64,000 nucleotides of DNA from JBKEAR01 sp047972425 (GCA_047972425.1 JBKEAR010000003.1:62001-126000); one strand, 5' to 3'; positions 36,247-46,094 are shown, counted from the stretch's first letter. Numbers and translations: made by a program. Notes: generated by a model from the sequence alone, not told the origin.

Positions 36247-36259
36247 AGGCTTTTAAAGC

Positions 36260-37258
36260 ATGAATACACAATTATTAAACCAATATTGGGGCAGAGGAAA
36301 AGAATTTTTAGGCACCGAATATGCCATTATGGGCGGTGCAATGTCTTGGGTATCGGAGCATAATCTGGTTGCAGCGGTATCGAATGCCGGTGGATTTGGT
36401 GTTTTGGCCACAGGGGCTATGCCCTTAGATATGGTTAAAGACGAAATTATCAAAATTCGTGCCCTTACCGATAAACCATTTGGTGTGAATATTGTGACCA
36501 TGCGCCCCGATATTATTGAGCTGATTGATTTATGTATTGAGCAAAAAACAAGCCATGTTGTTTTGGCGGGTGCGTTACCATCAGTTGGTTCGATTAAACA
36601 GCTTAAAGATGCCAATGTTAAGGTTATTTGTTTTGCACCGGCATTAACTTTAGCCAAACGATTAGTGCGCCAAGGCATTGATGCTTTAATTGTAGAAGGC
36701 GCCGAGGCCGGTGGGCATATCGGCCCTGTATCAACCATGATACTCATGCAAGAGATTATCCCGAATATTACCGAGGTTCCTATTTTTGTTGCCGGTGGTA
36801 TTGGCTCGGGCATGGCTATGGCTGCTGCATTAAAAGCAGGGGCAAGTGGTGTGCAGTTAGGCACAGCTTTGGTTTGCTCTGAGGAAAGTATTGCCCATGA
36901 TGATTTTAAAAAGGCTTTTATTCGTGCCAATAGCCGCGATGCTTTGCCAACAGTACAAATAGACCCCGAATTTCCGGTTATCCCTGTGCGCGCATTGCAA
37001 AATGAAGGTACCAAAGAATTTATGAAAATACAGCAAGAAGCGATTGCTGCTTATAAAAGCGGAGAACTTACAAAAGAAGACGCGACCTTAAAAATAGAAC
37101 ATTTTTGGGCAGGGGCTTTGCGCCGTGCGGTGATTGACGGTGATATTCAAAATGGGTCGGTCATGGCAGGGCAATGTGTGGGCATGGTGAAAGAAATAAA
37201 ACCCACAAAAGAAATTTTAGATGATATGATAAAAGATGCCATTCAAAATTTATCGTAA
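36260..37258 (+). CDS. Flavin-dependent FabK-like enoyl reductase / nitronate monooxygenase family
   Basis: 332-residue FMN-binding TIM-barrel protein. General family motifs: MGGAMSWVSEHNLVAAVSNAGGFGVLA near the N-terminus, FVAGGIGSG and GVQLGTALV for the phosphate site. EGAEAGGHIGPVSTMIL (about 150-166) has the FabK-type GGHIG with catalytic His, and the C-terminal GALRRAVIDGDIQNGSVMAGQ-like segment resembles FabK more than nitronate monooxygenase. So an enoyl-ACP reductase II role is a real option next to the default nitronate monooxygenase label. It sits 13 bp after lysC and 28 bp before ptsP. Confidence 0.82.
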   Translation: MNTQLLNQYWGRGKEFLGTEYAIMGGAMSWVSEHNLVAAVSNAGGFGVLATGAMPLDMVKDEIIKIRALTDKPFGVNIVTMRPDIIELIDLCIEQKTSHVVLAGALPSVGSIKQLKDANVKVICFAPALTLAKRLVRQGIDALIVEGAEAGGHIGPVSTMILMQEIIPNITEVPIFVAGGIGSGMAMAAALKAGASGVQLGTALVCSEESIAHDDFKKAFIRANSRDALPTVQIDPEFPVIPVRALQNEGTKEFMKIQQEAIAAYKSGELTKEDATLKIEHFWAGALRRAVIDGDIQNGSVMAGQCVGMVKEIKPTKEILDDMIKDAIQNLS

Positions 37259-37286
37259 TTTAAACGACAAAAAATAGGGTAGTCAA

Positions 37287-39569
37287 ATGCGAGATAATGC
37301 TGTAGAGCTCAGCCGCAGTTTGTTAGCAACATTGCGGGATATCATGAGTAAAGTAGGCCAAGATGAAATGCGCCTACAGCAGCTTGTTGAGCAAATTGCA
37401 GAGCATATGGAAGTTGATGTATGCTCGGTTTATCTTTTGCGTGCGGGCGAGGTTTTAGAGCTTTTTGCAACGGCAGGGCTAAAGTCGGAGGCGATACACC
37501 AAACGCGCTTGAGAGTAGGCGAGGGTTTGGTTGGTTTAACCGCGGCCACCCGATTACCCCAAAATATATCTAATGTAACCCAGCACCCCGACTTTGTCTT
37601 TCGCCCAGAAACAGGCGAGGAGCATTTACAAAGCTTTTTGGGTGTGCCGATTTTGCGCCAAAACCAAATTGTGGGTATTTTAGATATTCAAAATAAAAGC
37701 GAGCGTATATTCTCCGAAGATATTGTGGAAATTCTCCAAAATATTGCCATGTTATTGGCCGAGTTTTTGGTGGCGACTAAAATATCAAACCGCGATGAAG
37801 TTTTATCGAGCCATGGTCTAAATTCGGGGCCAGTTGTGCTTAAAGGCTCGGTTATTCATCAGGGTGTTGCCGTGGGGAAAGCAATTATTCACGAGCCCAA
37901 ATTATCCATAGCCAATATTTTATCTGAAGATAGCCAAAAAGAACATGAGCGTTTATCTTATGCCTTAAAAGAAATGCATTTAGCCATAGATGATATGCTC
38001 TCTAATAAAGTGGCGGATGTTCAGGGTGAGCATAGGGAGATTTTAGAGACCTATGCCTTAATTGCCAAAGATGCCGGTTGGATAAAACAAATACACGAAA
38101 CGATTGATGAAGGTTTATCGGCCGTTGCCGCTGTGCGCAAGGTAACGAATGTGGTTAAAAACCGTTTAGTCAGTGCGGCAGACCCTTATTTACAAGAGCG
38201 CGCCATGGATTTTGAGGATTTGGGCGACCGAATTTTACATTATCTTGACCCGAAATCTTATAATGCAAAATTAGATGATAGTGTAGATGAAATTATTTTA
38301 TTTGCACGCTCCATGGGACCCGCAAGACTATTAGATTTTGACCGCAATAAGCTTAAAGGATTAGTCTTAGCCGATACCTCTAAAAACTCCCATGTGGCAA
38401 TTATTGCCAAAGCATTGGATATTCCGGTTTTAGGCATTAGTATCGATAATTTTTACAAAGTAGAATCGGGTGATGACGTTTGTTTAGATGCCTCGCGGGC
38501 ATCGGTTATTTTGCGCGCTGATGATGATATAAAAGAAAGTTATCGCCAAGCAGTCGCCGCTTATAAAGAGAAAACGTCAAAAATTATCTCCTTACAGCAA
38601 AAGCCAGCCATTAGTTTAGATGGTAAACGGATATCATTGCGGATTAATGCGGGTTTACGCTCCGATATGGAATATTTTAAACATATTGGTGCCAATGGTA
38701 TTGGCTTATTTCGTACCGAAATTCCCTTTATGGTGCGTAGTCAATTACCCTCGGTAGAATGGCAAACCGAGATTTATCGCGATATTCTCAAGCAAGCCGG
38801 TGGAAAGCCCGTTGTTTTTCGCACATTAGATGTGGGTGGTGATAAAGTATTGCCATGGCGCCAAGCTTTGGATGAAGAAAATCCGGCGATGGGTTGGCGC
38901 GCAGTGCGGGTGAGCACCGATGTTCCGGCTTTATTGCGTAATCAGTTAAAAGCCTTGGTTCAGGCAGCCGAAGGATTAGAGCTTCGGGTGTTATTTCCTA
39001 TGGTAACCGAAATGCGCGAATATTATTTTTGCCAATCGATTTTAATGCAAGAGATTGCTCGCCATAAGGCCAAAACGGGTAAAGAACCATCGGTGACCAA
39101 AGTAGGGATTATGTTCGAGGTTCCGGCGCTTATGTTACAAGTGGATGAAATGCTGGATAATGTGGACTTTGTCTCCATTGGCTCAAACGACTTAGCACAA
39201 TTTTTATTTGCATCGGATAGGGGGAGTGTTTTAGTGAGCGAGCGCTATGATTCAGTCTCATGTATTATGCTTAAATTCTATAAAAATTTTCTGATTAAAG
39301 CCAAAGAAAAAAATGTAGCTGTAACATTATGTGGTGAAATGGCATCGGATCCATTAGGGGCGTTGGCATTGGTTGCGGTAGGCTTTGAGCGTTTATCTAT
39401 GGCGCCACTATCGATACCATTGATTCGCGATATTATTTGTCGATTAAATATCAGTGAGTTGCAAGCATGGATGGATTGTGAGTTGCAAAAATCAAAACCC
39501 GGTAGTTTACGTAAAAAACTAAAGCTGTGGTTGGCCGACCATGATGTAAAGTTATCAAAAAGGGTGTAA
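37287..39569 (+). CDS. ptsP: Phosphoenolpyruvate-protein phosphotransferase PtsP (enzyme I Ntr)
   Basis: First component of the nitrogen-related phosphotransfer system, passing phosphate from PEP to NPr and EIIA-Ntr to regulate K+, nitrogen and carbon metabolism. Domains in 760 residues: N-terminal GAF (about 15-155, likely binding glutamine or alpha-ketoglutarate), EI N-terminal helical/phospho-His domain with the active His369 in SHVAIIAKAL, and the PEP-binding barrel (GIGLFRTE, FRTLDVGGDK, SNDLAQF, VTLCGEMASD with catalytic Cys). lysC-ptsP linkage is characteristic of alphaproteobacteria. NPr and EIIA are not in the window. Confidence 0.95.
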   Translation: MRDNAVELSRSLLATLRDIMSKVGQDEMRLQQLVEQIAEHMEVDVCSVYLLRAGEVLELFATAGLKSEAIHQTRLRVGEGLVGLTAATRLPQNISNVTQHPDFVFRPETGEEHLQSFLGVPILRQNQIVGILDIQNKSERIFSEDIVEILQNIAMLLAEFLVATKISNRDEVLSSHGLNSGPVVLKGSVIHQGVAVGKAIIHEPKLSIANILSEDSQKEHERLSYALKEMHLAIDDMLSNKVADVQGEHREILETYALIAKDAGWIKQIHETIDEGLSAVAAVRKVTNVVKNRLVSAADPYLQERAMDFEDLGDRILHYLDPKSYNAKLDDSVDEIILFARSMGPARLLDFDRNKLKGLVLADTSKNSHVAIIAKALDIPVLGISIDNFYKVESGDDVCLDASRASVILRADDDIKESYRQAVAAYKEKTSKIISLQQKPAISLDGKRISLRINAGLRSDMEYFKHIGANGIGLFRTEIPFMVRSQLPSVEWQTEIYRDILKQAGGKPVVFRTLDVGGDKVLPWRQALDEENPAMGWRAVRVSTDVPALLRNQLKALVQAAEGLELRVLFPMVTEMREYYFCQSILMQEIARHKAKTGKEPSVTKVGIMFEVPALMLQVDEMLDNVDFVSIGSNDLAQFLFASDRGSVLVSERYDSVSCIMLKFYKNFLIKAKEKNVAVTLCGEMASDPLGALALVAVGFERLSMAPLSIPLIRDIICRLNISELQAWMDCELQKSKPGSLRKKLKLWLADHDVKLSKRV

Positions 39570-39644
39570 TTTTAACCTTATCTTATCCATAAAGTGATAT
39601 ATCTATCAATAAATTGCCTTATTTTTATGGCTTCATAATAGAAA

Positions 39645-40940
39645 ATGATATATCGTAAAGATAATATAATAAAAATCGATGGAGAAAATTTTTTGTTCAA
39701 CAGAAATGATTTTGGCAACGATCGAACAGAGTGGCAATCGGCTTCAACTTTTATTCAGGAGCATGTGGGCGATACTTTAAAACAAACAAGGGAACGCCTA
39801 GAGTTAAGCTTAGAGCAAGTCTCTGAGGATATTCGGGTGCGCCGTGTTTATTTAGAGGCGATTGAAGAAGGGCTTTATGAGCGCTTGCCGGGTACGGCTT
39901 ATGCGGTTGGTTTCGTGCGTAATTATGCCAAATATTTGGGCTTAGATGCCTCACGGATTGTTGAGCAATTTCGGGCTGAATCAAGCGCACAACAACCCGA
40001 TGTAGAGCTAGAAATGCCCATTGTGGCCGAAAGCGGTTCGCTACCCAAAAAATTTATTGTCATCATTGGGGTTTTGTTAGCTGCAGCAACTGTCGGATAT
40101 TATTTGTATAGTCAGCGGGGCAATAACTCAAGCGATACTCCCCAAACTCAAGTTTCGCAGGTTCAAACCCCTGCAGATAATGGGGTTGATAACCCAACTG
40201 AGGTTGAAACACCACCATCATCACAAATATTAAATAATAATGGTAGTGGTAGTGAAGCGCCAACACCATCTGCAAATACCGGATTATCGGGTTTACCATC
40301 AAATGCCGATGGTATTGATGATGATATACAAACAATCGAAGATTTATTGGGTGGAACAGATGTTACAAGTAATCTGACATTAGATACCCAACCAACAACC
40401 AATAGCGATGTTGTTATTAATAATTATGCATTACCCCTAAACAGAGGGTTAGAAGGTTGGCGCAATTTAACCAGTGTGGGCATTGCACCAAAACCGGTAT
40501 CTTTAGGGGGAAGCACTACAAACACAGCGGCAACTACTGGTAATAATAATGATTTATATGCAACAAATGCGCCGGTTACGGCGGTTGCCGATGATAATGC
40601 TGGTGTTGCTGCTACACAAACGGTAAGCGATGATAATAACGTGCAGCCCATTGGGCGCGAGCCACGTATTCGCCTATTAGCCACAGAAACAAGTTTTATT
40701 TATGTATTTAAAGAAAACGGAAATGAAGGCGAAAGAGAATTAAAAATCGGCCGGCTAAACCAAGGCGATAGTTATGTTATCCCCGAAGGTGAAAATAGCT
40801 TTTTGCTCACATTTGTTGATGGTAGCATAACAGCTATCCTTGATGGTACAACTGAGGTTCCGTTGGCTTCTACTGGTGGTAAACCCCAACTTTATACCTA
40901 TGACAGTTTAAAATCACTCGCAACACAAACGGCACAGTAA
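39645..40940 (+). CDS. RodZ-like protein (HTH plus DUF4115)
   Basis: 431-residue bitopic membrane protein. Residues about 38-100 form a cytosolic Xre-type HTH_25 domain (LKQTRERLELSLEQVSEDIRVRRVYLEAIE-type sequence), a single membrane span follows (about 132-150, KKFIVIIGVLLAAATVGYYLY), then a long low-complexity periplasmic linker rich in Thr, Asn, Ser and Pro (about 155-335), and a C-terminal beta-rich DUF4115 domain (ATETSFIYVFKENG on). RodZ links MreB to the cell wall synthesis machinery. It precedes ispG, as rodZ-ispG does in many proteobacteria. Linker length is above average. Confidence 0.85.
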   Translation: MIYRKDNIIKIDGENFLFNRNDFGNDRTEWQSASTFIQEHVGDTLKQTRERLELSLEQVSEDIRVRRVYLEAIEEGLYERLPGTAYAVGFVRNYAKYLGLDASRIVEQFRAESSAQQPDVELEMPIVAESGSLPKKFIVIIGVLLAAATVGYYLYSQRGNNSSDTPQTQVSQVQTPADNGVDNPTEVETPPSSQILNNNGSGSEAPTPSANTGLSGLPSNADGIDDDIQTIEDLLGGTDVTSNLTLDTQPTTNSDVVINNYALPLNRGLEGWRNLTSVGIAPKPVSLGGSTTNTAATTGNNNDLYATNAPVTAVADDNAGVAATQTVSDDNNVQPIGREPRIRLLATETSFIYVFKENGNEGERELKIGRLNQGDSYVIPEGENSFLLTFVDGSITAILDGTTEVPLASTGGKPQLYTYDSLKSLATQTAQ

Positions 40941-41019
40941 CTTATCGGTATTTTTTGTTGTTCATAAAATGCGGCTTATGTTATAAGATTGCATATTAAT
41001 TTAATAAAGAAGATTAAAT

Positions 41020-42126
41020 ATGGAAACTCCGGCTTATAAATTGATAAAGCGGCGTAAGTCGCGTGTTGTTAATGTGGGGAATGTTTTGGTAGGTGGTAAT
41101 AACCCAATTGCCGTACAATCCATGACCAACACACTTACATCCGATGCGACTGCAACACTTAAACAAATTGAATCCATAGCCAATGCCGGTGCCGATATTG
41201 TACGTGTTTCTTGCCCCGATAAAGCATCGACCGAAAGCTTAAAGGAAATTACAAAATTTTCGCCTATTCCGGTTATTGCCGATATCCATTTTCATTATCG
41301 CCGTGGTATTGAGGCTGCCGAAAATGGTGCAGCATGTTTGCGGATTAATCCGGGGAATATTGGTAAAATCGATCGGGTAAAAGAGGTTGTTAAAGCGGCA
41401 CGCGATTATAATTGCTCTATGCGTATTGGGGTTAATGCTGGCTCGCTCGAAAAACATTTGCTCGATAAATATCCCGAGCCTTGCCCCGAAGCCATGGTGG
41501 AATCTGCTCTTGAGCATGCTAAGATATTAGAAGATTTGGATTTTCATAATTTTAAAATTTCGGTAAAAGCATCTAATTTATTTATGGCAGTAGAGGCTTA
41601 TCGGCAATTGGCCAAAAAAGGTGATTGGCCTTTACATTTAGGAATTACCGAGGCCGGAACCCGCCGTGCAGGTACCGTGTTATCATCATTAGGCATTGGC
41701 ACTTTATTATGGGAAGGCATTGGCGATACATTGCGTGTGAGTTTATCCGATGATCCTGCCGAGGAAGTGAAGGTAGGGTTTGACCTCCTTAAAGTGATGG
41801 ACATTCGTCACCGTGGTGTACGTATAGTCTCTTGCCCTTCATGCGCGCGCCAAGGTTTCGATGTGATTAAAACGGTAACGATTTTAGAAGAAAAACTCAG
41901 CCATATCGATACGCCCATGACAGTTTCGGTTTTAGGGTGTTTGGTGAATGGCCCCGGCGAAGCTGCCGAAAGCGATATTGGCTTAACGGGTATTGATGGC
42001 GGGGTGAATGTTGTTTATTTAAGTGGTCTGCGTGATCACCAAATTCAAAATGAAGAAATTATTGACCATATTGTTTCACTTGTGGAACAACGTGCGCAAG
42101 AAATTAAAATACAGCAAGAAAAATAA
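41020..42126 (+). CDS. ispG: 4-hydroxy-3-methylbut-2-en-1-yl diphosphate synthase IspG
   Basis: [4Fe-4S] enzyme of the MEP isoprenoid pathway, turning MEcPP into HMBPP. In 368 residues the N-terminal TIM barrel (VQSMTNTLTSD, ADIHFHYRRGIEAAENGA, RINPGNIG) and the C-terminal Fe-S domain are complete; cluster ligands are C272, C275 (SCPSC) and C307 (LGCLVNGPGEA). The numbering is shifted by 2 from E. coli. It lies 14 bp before hisS. ispE in the same window shows the cell uses the MEP route. Confidence 0.97.
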   Translation: METPAYKLIKRRKSRVVNVGNVLVGGNNPIAVQSMTNTLTSDATATLKQIESIANAGADIVRVSCPDKASTESLKEITKFSPIPVIADIHFHYRRGIEAAENGAACLRINPGNIGKIDRVKEVVKAARDYNCSMRIGVNAGSLEKHLLDKYPEPCPEAMVESALEHAKILEDLDFHNFKISVKASNLFMAVEAYRQLAKKGDWPLHLGITEAGTRRAGTVLSSLGIGTLLWEGIGDTLRVSLSDDPAEEVKVGFDLLKVMDIRHRGVRIVSCPSCARQGFDVIKTVTILEEKLSHIDTPMTVSVLGCLVNGPGEAAESDIGLTGIDGGVNVVYLSGLRDHQIQNEEIIDHIVSLVEQRAQEIKIQQEK

Positions 42127-42140
42127 GGAATATTATAAAT

Positions 42141-43406
42141 ATGTCGAAGTTACAAAGAATTCGTGGGTTCAGAGATTTATTGCCATCCGAGGCAGCTCTG
42201 CATCGCTATATTCGCGATATATTTTATAAAACCGCTCATGCTTATGGTTTTGGCGAGATTAGCTTGCCTATTATGGAAGATATTAATGTATTTGCGCGCG
42301 GTTTAGGCGATAGCTCCGATGTGGTGAGTAAAGAGATGTTTTTAACCGCACCACGCGATGATGAAAGCGGATTTGCCCTTCGCCCCGAAGGTACAGCGGG
42401 TGTGGTGCGGGCTGTGATAGAAAATGGTTTACAACAATCCACCCCCTTAAAACTTTATTACGAAGGCCCAATGTTTCGTTATGAGCGCCCACAAAAAGGG
42501 CGTTATCGCCAATTTTGGCAATCAGGGGCTGAGTTGATTGGTGTGGATAACCCTTTGGCCGATGTTGAGATGATAGGCCTTGCTTGGCAAATTATGAAAA
42601 ATTTGGGCATTGATAATCAGGTAGAAATTCAAATCAATACGCTTGGCGATACCGAAAGTCGCAATGCCTATCGTGAGGCATTAGTGGGATATTTAAGCCA
42701 ATATGAAGATGAATTATCGGTAGATTCCAAAGTGCGGTTACATAAAAACCCAATGCGTATTTTGGATAGTAAAGATGCTGGTGATAAAAAAATTGTTAGC
42801 CATGCACCAAAGATGGATGATTATTTAACCGAAAAAGCCAAAACATGGTTTGCCGATGTTTGTGCAGGGTTAGATGCGCTAAATATTCCGTGGGTGCGCA
42901 ATCCATTGCTTGTTCGCGGGCTTGATTATTATACCCATACCGCATTTGAGTTTGTATCGACCGATGAAAGTATGGGCGCGCAATCCACCATTTTAGCCGG
43001 CGGACGTTACGATGGTTTGGTTAAACAATTGGGTGGTAGCCAAGTGCCCGGTGTGGGCTGGGCTGCAGGTATTGACCGTTTGGCTTTAATTTTTGAAGAT
43101 AAAGATGTTACCTTAAAACCAACAGTAATGATACCCATGGGCGAAGATGCCAATAAAATGGCTTTAAATTTGGTGAATGATTTACGGGCACAAGGTTTTA
43201 TTATCGACCAAGCCTTTGGTGGTAACATGAAAAAACGCCTGAATAAAGCCGATAAATCCGGCGCGAAATTTGCCCTTATTTTGGGTGATGATGAATTGAG
43301 TACTAACCAAATAATCATTCGCAATTTAAAATCGGGTGAGCAAATATATACGCCAATATTAGAATTACCAATGAAGCTCGCTGAGCTGGGTGCAGATACA
43401 GTATAA
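42141..43406 (+). CDS. hisS: Histidyl-tRNA synthetase HisS
   Basis: Class II synthetase charging tRNA-His. The 421 residues show the N-terminal RIRGFRDLLPSEA, motif 2 (YYEGPMFRYERPQKGRYRQFWQSGAELIG), the histidine-binding VRGLDYYTHTAFEF and motif 3 (GVGWAAGIDRLAL). A C-terminal anticodon-binding domain (about 325-415) is present, distinguishing it from HisZ. It is embedded in ispG-hisS-prfA-prmC on the plus strand with gaps of 14 and 11 bp. Confidence 0.96.
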   Translation: MSKLQRIRGFRDLLPSEAALHRYIRDIFYKTAHAYGFGEISLPIMEDINVFARGLGDSSDVVSKEMFLTAPRDDESGFALRPEGTAGVVRAVIENGLQQSTPLKLYYEGPMFRYERPQKGRYRQFWQSGAELIGVDNPLADVEMIGLAWQIMKNLGIDNQVEIQINTLGDTESRNAYREALVGYLSQYEDELSVDSKVRLHKNPMRILDSKDAGDKKIVSHAPKMDDYLTEKAKTWFADVCAGLDALNIPWVRNPLLVRGLDYYTHTAFEFVSTDESMGAQSTILAGGRYDGLVKQLGGSQVPGVGWAAGIDRLALIFEDKDVTLKPTVMIPMGEDANKMALNLVNDLRAQGFIIDQAFGGNMKKRLNKADKSGAKFALILGDDELSTNQIIIRNLKSGEQIYTPILELPMKLAELGADTV

Positions 43407-43417
43407 AAGGAAAAAAA

Positions 43418-44497
43418 ATGGCCTTAGAAGATAGTTTTGAAAAAGTACTCAACCGGCATGCAGAGATTGAATCCTTATTAAACTCTGGCGAAGCAGCCAA
43501 TGACCCTAAAGAATTTGCTAATCTTTCACGTGAATATGCCGAGATTGGAAAAGTGGTTGATGAAATTCGGCGTTATATGGAACTGATGACAACTATTCGG
43601 GATTCGGAAGAGATGATTAACGACCCCGAAACTGATGCTGAATTAAAATCCTTAGCGCAAGAAGAGTTACGCGAAGCCGAAAGTGCAATGGAAGAGCAAG
43701 AGCGCATAGTACAAATTGCCTTGTTACCCAAAGATGCTGCCGATGAACGTTCGGCTATTTTAGAAATTCGTGCCGGAACAGGTGGCGATGAAGCCGGCTT
43801 ATTTGCCGCCGATTTATACCGGATGTATCAGCGTTATGCGGCACTTCACGGTTGGACAATGGAAAATTTAGATTCTAACGAAACCGGTGTGGGCGGATTT
43901 AAAGAGGTTTCGGCACAAATTAACGGGGCAGGGGTATTTGCGAAATTAAAATATGAATCCGGTGTGCATCGGGTGCAGCGTGTGCCAACAACTGAATCCG
44001 GCGGGCGTATCCATACATCGGCCGCAACAGTTGCAATTTTACCCGTTGCGGAAGAAGTTGATGTGGAAATTAATCCGGCAGATTTGCGCATTGATGTTTT
44101 TAGGGCATCGGGTGCAGGTGGGCAGCATGTGAATACAACAGATTCGGCCGTTCGGATTACCCATATACCTTCCGGTGTGGTGGTAGAGCAACAGTCTGAG
44201 CGTTCACAACATAAAAATAAAGCCAAAGCTATGCAGGTTTTACGCGCCCGTATTTATGAAGCTGAGCGGCTAAAAGCAGCCCAAGAACGCTCCGATGCTC
44301 GTAAAAATCAGGTCGGTTCGGGTGATCGTTCCGAGCGTATTCGCACATATAACTTCCCCGATGGCCGTGTGACGGATCACCGCATTAATCTGACCCTTTA
44401 TAAGTTGGATCGCATTTTAGAAGGTGAGTTGGATGAATTTGTTGATGCGCTCACAGCTGAGGATCAAGCCCGACAATTGGCCGGAATGGTATCGTAA
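43418..44497 (+). CDS. prfA: Peptide chain release factor 1 (RF1)
   Basis: Reads UAA and UAG stops and triggers peptide release. The GGQ motif is at 234-236 (GAGGQHVN), and the anticodon tripeptide is of the PxT type in RVQRVPTTES, which marks RF1 instead of RF2 (SPF). The length of 359 is normal with no frameshift. SD AAAGGAAAAAA before the start. The next gene prmC encodes the enzyme that methylates the GGQ glutamine and begins directly after the stop codon, so the two are coupled. Confidence 0.97.
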   Translation: MALEDSFEKVLNRHAEIESLLNSGEAANDPKEFANLSREYAEIGKVVDEIRRYMELMTTIRDSEEMINDPETDAELKSLAQEELREAESAMEEQERIVQIALLPKDAADERSAILEIRAGTGGDEAGLFAADLYRMYQRYAALHGWTMENLDSNETGVGGFKEVSAQINGAGVFAKLKYESGVHRVQRVPTTESGGRIHTSAATVAILPVAEEVDVEINPADLRIDVFRASGAGGQHVNTTDSAVRITHIPSGVVVEQQSERSQHKNKAKAMQVLRARIYEAERLKAAQERSDARKNQVGSGDRSERIRTYNFPDGRVTDHRINLTLYKLDRILEGELDEFVDALTAEDQARQLAGMVS

Positions 44498-45349
44498 ATG
44501 ATAATTATTCAGGCGCTTAATTGGGCAAAAGCAGAATTACAATCGATAGAGGAGGGGGCAAATGATGCCCTCTTTTTACTTTCGGCCACAACCAATAAGG
44601 ATAAAGCATTTTTAATTGCTTTTGGTCAAGATGAGTTATCCGAGCAACAATGGGCGGACTATCAATCAGCGATTATGCAGCGTAAAAATCATGTTCCGGT
44701 ATCGCAAATATTGGGTGTTCAGCCTTTTTGGCAATGGGAGTTTAAGGTGAACGGCGATGTTCTAACGCCGCGAGCCGATAGCGAAACATTGCTTGAGGCG
44801 ATGCTGAAAGATTTCTCGAATAAGGATAAAAAATATAAAATTGCCGATTTTGGTACGGGTTCAGGCTGTTTATTACTTTCGGCACTCAGTGAATATCCGC
44901 ATGCAACGGGTTATGGTGTGGATATCAGCCGTAAAAGTTTAAAGATTGCCCAAGAAAATGAGGATTTTTTACGTCAGCAAAGAGCAATATTTACCAAGCC
45001 CCAATGGCTTTTGGGCAGTTGGGATCTTTTAGCTAATGATGCTCCTTTTGATATTATTTTAGCTAATCCGCCTTATATTGCTGAGTCTGAAAAAAAAGAT
45101 TTAAGCCGTGAGGTTCTGAAGCATGATCCGCATATCGCACTAATTGCCGAAGATAATGGTTTAAGATCCTATAAAGAGTTATTCCCTCTATTCAAGCAAA
45201 TATTAGCCCCCAATGGTAAAGCTTATATTGAACATGGTTACCGGCAACAAGATGTTTTGGTTGAAGTGGCGGTGCGTTATGAATTGAATATAGAGCGAAG
45301 ACTATCTGATTTATCGGGTAATCCCAGAGGGTTAGTTATGACCGTTTAA
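44498..45349 (+). CDS. prmC: Release factor glutamine methyltransferase PrmC
   Basis: N5-methylates the glutamine of the GGQ motif in RF1 and RF2. The C-terminal methyltransferase domain has motif I DFGTGSGCLLLSAL (about 117-130) and the hallmark NPPY (ILANPPYIAESEKKDL). The N-terminal substrate domain includes PVSQILGVQPFWQWEFKV and LTPRADSETLLEAML. The length of 283 matches. Start is adjacent to the prfA stop. Its last 14 bases overlap the convergent membrane-protein gene. Confidence 0.96.
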   Translation: MIIIQALNWAKAELQSIEEGANDALFLLSATTNKDKAFLIAFGQDELSEQQWADYQSAIMQRKNHVPVSQILGVQPFWQWEFKVNGDVLTPRADSETLLEAMLKDFSNKDKKYKIADFGTGSGCLLLSALSEYPHATGYGVDISRKSLKIAQENEDFLRQQRAIFTKPQWLLGSWDLLANDAPFDIILANPPYIAESEKKDLSREVLKHDPHIALIAEDNGLRSYKELFPLFKQILAPNGKAYIEHGYRQQDVLVEVAVRYELNIERRLSDLSGNPRGLVMTV

Positions 45350-46094
45350 CCGTTTTTTTCTTTTTAGTTTTTTGGGCAGGTTGATAATCTTTCAGGTGAA
45401 TGGCTACCCAAGCAATAGGCAAAATACAGGCATAAATCCATGCCATATAGCCGATCATATCGGCAAAAACCTCAATGGCATAAAAATAGGCATAACCGGC
45501 TAAAATGGAGAATATTGGGCGTTTTATCTGATACATCAGCTCTAACCCTAAAGCAACAATTGCTACTTGGAAAAAGCTTATCCAATTCGGGGCAACCCCA
45601 AAAAACCAAGGTAAATCGGGCATATGTAACCCTAAGGGCTGAAAATTAAATGTAATAACAAAATAATTAATAATATGCGATACCAAGGTAGAGACAAAAA
45701 GGGCACAAGGTAAAATAATATAAGCCAAACCAAAAGGTAAAATAGCCGATGGCACATAAGGGCGATGTTTGATCATAAAATAATATAAAAAGCTAATAGC
45801 AATAAGCCAACGAATAATATTTAAAATCAATGTTGTCCGGTCAATATAACTATCGCTTAAATCGAGCTTCATTGTTATGAGAAACTGAATAAAATTAACC
45901 AATATAAATATCAGTATTAGTAAAAATATACCCGCACATACCCGATATATAGAACCCAACATAACCGAAATTTTGGGCATATTTGGGCGCCAACCCAACC
46001 AAGGGATTACAATATAAACAATATAGCCTAAAAGTAACCAAGGCCAAATTGTTGCAAAATTATTTTGCCAAATATCATATAAAAAATTTTCCAT
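45336..46094 (-). CDS. Unidentified polytopic membrane protein
   Basis: I do not recognise this 252-residue protein. It is very hydrophobic with about seven possible membrane segments (roughly 15-37, 48-75, 88-108, 115-140, 166-188, 195-212, 214-234) and a short, strongly basic C-terminal tail (KTKKKKTVKRS) expected in the cytosol. Tryptophan, proline and tyrosine are frequent around the segments. There is no ATPase, transporter or enzyme motif I can name. Codon use resembles the neighbours. The 3' end overlaps prmC by 14 bases tail-to-tail; it is divergent from DUF4167 across 185 bp. It is a real gene by length and composition, function unknown. Confidence 0.75.
   Translation of the reverse strand: MENFLYDIWQNNFATIWPWLLLGYIVYIVIPWLGWRPNMPKISVMLGSIYRVCAGIFLLILIFILVNFIQFLITMKLDLSDSYIDRTTLILNIIRWLIAISFLYYFMIKHRPYVPSAILPFGLAYIILPCALFVSTLVSHIINYFVITFNFQPLGLHMPDLPWFFGVAPNWISFFQVAIVALGLELMYQIKRPIFSILAGYAYFYAIEVFADMIGYMAWIYACILPIAWVAIHLKDYQPAQKTKKKKTVKRS

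Noticed and set aside
36253..37014. Long reading frame antisense to the FabK-like gene
   Set aside because: A shadow of a well-conserved gene, with no ribosome-binding site or motif.
40140..40640. Low-complexity stretch in the RodZ-like gene as a recombined or foreign insert
   Set aside because: Thr/Asn/Ser/Pro-rich periplasmic linkers are usual in RodZ proteins, and frame and base composition continue without a break.
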